Below, piece by piece: positions 59,259 through 64,000 of a DNA stretch of 64,000 bases. The position numbers and the translations under genes are program-made. The stretch is taken from contig NC_135715.1 of the NCBI RefSeq assembly GCF_964656455.1, forward strand, positions 77,017,414 to 77,081,413, written 5' to 3'. The DNA comes from Halichoerus grypus. Taxonomy: Eukaryota; Chordata; Mammalia; Carnivora; Phocidae. How positions within the stretch are numbered: the first letter of the stretch is position 1; the number at the start of each line of letters is the position of its first letter. The notes beneath the pieces were generated by a model. That model worked only from the letters and a program-made list of their open reading frames with translations, was not told the origin of the DNA and searched no databases.

Positions 59259-59505
59259 CAGAATGGCAACTGAAGGGCGCTCGGGTGGCTCAGTCATTAA
59301 GCGCCTGCCTTCAGTTCAGGTCATGATCCCAGGGTCCTGGGATCGAGCCCCGCATCGGGCTCCCTGCTCGGCAGGAAGCCTGCTTCTCTCTTTCCCTCTG
59401 CCTGCCACTCCCCCTGCTTATGTTCTGTATGTGTGTGTGTGTGTGTGTGTGTCAAATAAATAAATAAAATCTTTTAAAAAAAAAAAAGAATGGTAAATTG
59501 AAAAG
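59259..59505 (+). mobile_element. CanSINE with (GT)n in its tail
   Basis: The body at about 59273-59486 reads GGGCGCTCGGGTGGCTCAG ... CCCGCATCGGGCTCCC ... CAAATAAATAAATAAAATC plus A tail. The usual (TC)n part of the tail has become (GT)n at 59428-59452. The flanks AGAATGGCAACTGA and AGAATGGTAAATTGA suggest a target-site duplication with changes. Confidence 0.93.
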
Positions 59506-60369
59506 TGTCTTTGCTGGTAAGTCCAACGAGCCTCTTCAGTGAAAGGTAATGCAACCTATGGTTATATTTTTTTCTCTGGTGCACAGTTCTGGGTGATCCG
59601 ATGAAAATCCATATATTGAAATGTGTAGACGGGAAACTTGAGTGATTGCTACAAAAGCTCACAATACCACTGAGGCTGCCTCTCACTGGTGACTGGCATG
59701 CATTGGTGAGTACCATCAGAGTAGTGCGAAATTTTAAAATTACAAAGTTTTAAAATTCTAATTATGTTAATTATTAGATGTTTTACTATGGAAAGATTAT
59801 TTCAAATCTTTGAATATTTCTCCTTTTTTTAAAAGAAAATAAAGACTTGTAAGATTTTGCCTAAGTATAACCAAACTATAATGTGAAATTGCATAGTTCA
59901 TTTCTGTCTTTGCTACTGGGTATTATCACAGGTTTGAATGATTCAGAGCTCCTGAAACTTTAAGTCCTGAGACCAATGGTAGAAATAGAATCATACTATA
60001 ATAACAGCTGCAATGATACCATATCTTCAAGAGACCAAGTAACTCCTAACAAAAGAGGAAAGAGTCAAAACACACAGTGAAAATATTTTACCTCACTATG
60101 TAAACAAAGATATTCAAATTCAGGAGGAAACCTGTTCTTTTCACTTGTAAAACTCAAAGTTGTATTTTAAAGATAATATTACATGCTGATGGGTGAATGA
60201 TGAAATAAGAATCTTATTTGTATATTGCTGAGGCAATGGTTTTCACAAACTTTTGAAAACATTCTGAAAATAAATATCAAGAAACTTAAATTTATCTTAC
60301 CTTTTTTGACTCTTAGAAATATGAGCATAATTTGTAATCAAAATTTGAATTTACTACACATACAATATT
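59506..60369. other. No recognised feature
   Basis: AT-rich sequence with no named repeat or exon. Confidence 0.4.
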
Positions 60370-60725
60370 CAGCTCACAAATAATCTAAAACACAAAACAG
60401 CTTTATTGTAAAAAAAGGGAAAGATGGAAATTTGTGTTCAGTGTTGACAAAGTAGTTAAGTAAATTATATCTCCTCCTACATGGAATAATATTCTGCATT
60501 CATTAAAAAGTTGTGAACATATATGTACAAATTTACTTGATACCAGTACACAAAATTCAATAAGCAATATAGTCATAATGATTTTTAAATATGCGGAAGA
60601 GTTCTGTTAAGAAATAACAGCAAGGTATTTACAGTTGTTCTCGTTAGGTGGTGAAAATATAGTGATTATTTCTGTTTTTCATGATTATAATAATTGGGGA
60701 AATTAAATTTTTTAAAACATCAAAA
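60370..60725 (+). repeat. L1M-like 3' fragment (tentative)
   Basis: ATGGAATAATATTCTGCATTCATTAAAAAG and TTTCTGTTTTTCATGATTATAATAATTG resemble the end of ORF2 and the 3' UTR of an old L1. Confidence 0.4.
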
Positions 60726-60775
60726 AAAGCCACAGAAATTTGTAAACCCAACAATTATACCCTAATGGAATAGGC

Positions 60776-60875
60776 AAATATTTTTATGTTTTATATAGTG
60801 AAAATATTTAAAATATTCTAATATTTAATATTTTAAATTTTAAAAATATTTTACATAAAATATGTAAAAATACTG
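60776..60875. repeat. AT-rich self-complementary stretch
   Basis: Nearly pure A/T, with overlapping short palindromes such as AAAATATTTAAAATATT and AATATTTAATATT. It can form cruciform-like structures; function unknown. Confidence 0.6.
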
Positions 60876-61301
60876 CTTTTATCTTACATTTTCCCTGAAA
60901 TGTTGATTAATAAAGTATATTATGACACTGAGAATTTCACACTAGTCTTTGGATTCATGTTAAGATTATCAAAATACCACTTTAGTACCATCAACTCACT
61001 CTAAGGAAAGCAAATGCCTATAATGGAGCATTAGCAGGTCTGCAGAGCTACCCCCATAACAGGCTCTGGCCGGCTCTGGAGAATACCAGGACTTAATGTT
61101 TGGAATTGATGCTCTGATCATGCCATCACCTTTAGATTTAAATCCGATAGCCTCTCACTCAACAGATACGTGTTTGTCATCTGTGGCAAATGATACGGTG
61201 AGAACCAGGTGCACACAATCAGAAGCACCCATAGGAATCCCTATTGTCAAGGGGATATGGGTCTAGCTCCCTGAGATCTCTGTCATCTGTCCTTTGATCT
61301 T

Positions 61302-61475
61302 CCTCTTTCTCACTCCCTCTCTCTCCTCTCTCTCTCTCTCCCTTTTCTCTCTCTCTCTCTCTCTCTTTTCTCTCCCTCTCCACTTCCTCTCTCTCTTTTT
61401 CTCTCTCTGTCTCTCTCTGTCTCTGTCTCTCTCCCTTTCTCTCTCTTTCTCTCTTTCTCTCTGTCTCTGTTTCTG
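61302..61475 (+). repeat. (CT)n-rich polypyrimidine tract, about 170 bp
   Basis: Almost exclusively C and T, in CTCTCT runs with TTTT and CCC interruptions and a few GTs. Long frames on either strand across it (61294-61488, 61310-61570) are low-complexity artefacts. Confidence 0.97.
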
Positions 61476-61889
61476 TTGGAACTCTTAAAGGCTTCTTCTA
61501 GGCATCTCACTAATTCATAATTTTCTGTTATCAAGAATGGCTTTAAAGTGGGGGCACAGCATTCTTCCAAACTTACTTTACAGATACCTCCTTGATATGT
61601 GGCATTTTTAAAGACAGCATACTATAAGTTTATGTCCACATGTAAAATTAGTTTAAAGATCTGGAATGGATTTGCTGACATCCAAATTTATATACTGATA
61701 CTTATTTTTAGTAGCTGCTAAATCTAACTCCACAGTCTTAATCTAATTCTAGTCCCATATGCCCTTTCCACATGAAGACATGCCAGGTGCTGGATTACAA
61801 GTTCTGAGGGCAAAGACCAGGCTTTTTATTTTTCTACTACCCTGACCCTCCCCTATATTTAGCTCTGTCCCAGCAAGTTAGAGACAGCC

Positions 61890-62215
61890 ATGTGCTCATC
61901 CATCAAATCCTTGTTGGATACCTTCTAGGAGATGTTGTAGGTGCTGGGACACAGTGGGGCAGTGTTTGTGCTCTTGTGGAGATTCTATTTCCATGAGTGG
62001 GAACTGGGAACAAACAAGTGAGTAGGCAGGGAGTGCAGTGGATGTTTCCCAGGGCTGTGCTGAGATTTAAAATAAGGCGATAGGAGAGTGGCTTACCCTA
62101 GACTGGAAAGAACTCTTGGAGGTGGTGGTATTTACAGTGAATTGGGAGGGACAAGAAGGGCCCACATGTGTGCACATTGCTGCAAAGAGCATATCAGGCA
62201 GAGAGGGGGAGTTAA
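61890..62215 (-). repeat. L2-like ancient LINE, antisense
   Basis: CATCAAATCCTTGTTGGATACC, then GTAGGTGCTGGGACACAG and TTGTGGAGATTCTATTTCC, then AACAAACAAGTGAGTAGG, is the order of the antisense L2 end ('AACAAATATTTATTGAGCACC ... GGTGCTGGGGATACAG ... GGAGCTTACATTC'). Confidence 0.5.
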
Positions 62216-63479
62216 AGTCCTTACAAGGAGAAACAGTGGGAGAAACAGAGTAAAGCCATTATGCTTAGAGCTTAGCGTAGAAAGAGGAAAGTAACGTGAA
62301 GTGAAGCAGAGGGCAAGTAAGGTACAACTCACATAGAGCTTTGTAATGATTCACTCAGTATCACCTGAAATTTCTTGCTTCCACATTAACTAGTTATTGG
62401 AGTTTGGGAAATATAGTTACTCTCTGGGAGACTCATTTTTTTTTTTTCCGTCTTGAAAGTCATGATATCTATCTTACATAATTTTAAATGTTCAATGATA
62501 CAAAATATATGAAAGAGTCTCACACAGTCCCTTACATTCACTAGAAGATCAATTTAAGTTAGATATGATTTTTTTTTGCATGACAGTAAAATATTTCCTA
62601 ACGGCGATAAGGTAAGCTGCATAGAATGACTATAGTATAAGAAGAAAAACAGGAAAAGTTCAATGAAGATGAACTACATAACTTTGGAAGTTAAAACACA
62701 ATGATAAAATGAGAGTAAGGGTGGTAGACCTACTGGACTCGAAACACAAGGAACGGGGTGAGTTCATTTTTTCTTCCTTTTTAAATAAGAGCAAATGACA
62801 ATAAAGCAAAGAACACTTGTGTGCACAATGTAGAAAAGAAAACTTTTTTTTTCATGTTACCCATCAGCAAAATGACTCATGACAGAAAGTTCAAGTCCTT
62901 TTTAATTGTAAGCCTTATTTGTACGCTAATATATTCACCTCAGGAAAATTCTATTTTGTGAACAAATGAGTTCTTACATGAATTATGAATATAAATATGG
63001 GTTAAATCAGATAGCTCCCAAATTTCAATTCACTTTTTTGCACAAGGTAGGGAATATTCTTCAAGCATATAGCAGTGAATAGTTGGTCTTCAGCCCATAT
63101 TTTCTTCACTTCCCAGGATTTCATGTGTCAGTGAAGAAAACCAAGTCTCTAGTAAGCCAGATGGCCACTGAATATCCAGTACCAGCCCAGCCCAGTGAAT
63201 CCCTTAGACCTATGGCCCTCAGACTGCTGTGGACCCCTCAGATCCTGTTCCCATGATTCCTCTCTCTATGAGCCTTACTCAAACATAAAAGGATCGCCCT
63301 CCCCCGCCCCTCACTAGTACTGCTTTATTAGGAGTAGGGGTATAGTATTTTAAAACACAGAGGTCCATAGCAACTTGGGTGTTGAGAAGAGTCAGTAGGC
63401 AGCCTCTCCAACCACAGCAGGCTTAGAGAAGAACCTCACTGTGCCCAGTAACTACCCGGAAAATTCTAGAGAAAATGGG
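62216..63479. other. No recognised feature
   Basis: No named repeat or exon. T runs are at 62439-62449, 62572-62578 and 62846-62854. Confidence 0.4.
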
Positions 63480-64000
63480 GAGACTAGCCCCACCAGATAG
63501 CAAACTACATTACAAAGCTACAGAAATTAAAATATTCTCAAATGGAACAAAATAAAGAATCCAGAACCAGAACTAAATAGCAAGGAATAACTTGTATTTG
63601 ATAAAGGGGACATTTAATGCCAGTGGGAAAAACCTGGCTTATTCAAAAAACAGTATTGGCCGCGTCACTCCCTCATCAAAATAAATTCCAGATGAATCTT
63701 TAAGCACTTAAACATAAACCATAAAAGTGCTAAAATAAATCATAAAATAATTTTTTATAATCTTGGAAAGGGAAGCTTTTATAAACATGACACAAATCCA
63801 GAAGCCGTTGAAAACATTAAAATTAAAAAATCTGTATGACACAACGTCACTAATGAAGTATTAACTATACCAAAAATCTGGTGAGACAAGATATGGTTTT
63901 AATTTCCTTGGTGAAAAAGCTCCTATAAATTAATTGTTTTTTAAACAAGCAAGGCCCAAGAGAAAAACAAAGAATGTAACCGAGAGATTACAAAAAGAGA
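63480..64000 (+). pseudogene. Fossil L1M ORF2 C-terminal region, cut by window end
   Basis: AAACTACATTACAAAGCTACAG ... AATCCAGAACCAGAACTAAAT ... GGGACATTTAATGCCAGTGGG corresponds to the L1 ORF2 segment [17 protein letters not shown] ... WNRIESPE of the young copy. Many stops and indels. The 3' part lies beyond the window. Confidence 0.65.

Noticed and set aside
61294..61570. Ser/Leu- and Arg/Glu-rich frames on both strands
   Set aside because: Low-complexity translations of a (CT)n tract.
1..64000. CRISPR array, operon, prophage or other prokaryotic system
   Set aside because: The sequence is vertebrate nuclear DNA dominated by SINEs and LINEs; the repeats seen are transposons or simple tandem repeats without spacer architecture.

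Overview
This window is nuclear DNA of a carnivoran mammal, most likely a caniform and perhaps an arctoid (bear, seal or weasel relative). The main evidence is eleven copies of the carnivore tRNA-Lys-derived SINE (CanSINE), each starting near GGGGCGCCTGGGTGGCTCAG and ending in a (TC)n / AATAAA / poly(A) tail. The young L1 elements also have the 3' end typical of carnivore L1. No exon of a host protein-coding gene, no functional RNA gene and no CRISPR or prokaryotic feature could be supported. The window reads as intergenic or deep intronic sequence built from layers of transposons.

The centrepiece is a full-length minus-strand L1 retrotransposon at 6294-13435, flanked by a 16-17 bp target-site duplication. 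It has a long 5' UTR with a GC/CpG-rich head, a 276-bp tandem duplication, ORF1, ORF2 and a 3' UTR with a G-rich sense strand. ORF1 and ORF2 each carry one apparent frameshift and are otherwise open, so the copy is young. The strand antisense to its 5' UTR carries an ATG reading frame in a strong initiation context that runs, codon for codon, into a consensus splice donor. This resembles the arrangement of primate L1 ORF0 and is the most interesting hypothesis here.

Layout: 1-4.1 kb holds ancient L2-like, MaLR-like and MIR fragments. From 4.1 to 6.3 kb lie two SINEs, one inside an ancient L1M-type 3' end (copy A). The young L1 fills 6.3-13.45 kb. A short plus-strand L1 tail is at 14.2 kb. A second copy of the same ancient 3' end (copy B) at 16.5-18.0 kb is split by a 5'-truncated young L1 with a perfect 17-bp target-site duplication. 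An LTR-like repeat with a strong hairpin follows at 18.06-18.83 kb. A degenerate L1M (ORF1 and ORF2 remnants, plus strand) spans about 20.1-25.2 kb with three SINEs inside it. From 25 to 43 kb there are scattered MIR and L2 fragments, a (GT)n(AT)n tract, an 83-bp tandem duplication, and a young L1 nested in an older L1. A second L1M cluster at 43.5-48.5 kb includes an inserted minus-strand young L1 and an internal deletion. From 49.8 to 59.5 kb there are five SINEs in mostly unrecognised sequence. The window ends with a CT-rich tract, an L2-like fragment and another L1M ORF2 remnant that runs off the edge.

Repeat family names come from recalled consensus sequences, not a database search. Assignments to young L1 and CanSINE are firm. 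Those to L1M, L2, MIR and MaLR are moderate, and the LTR-like and MER-like calls are tentative.
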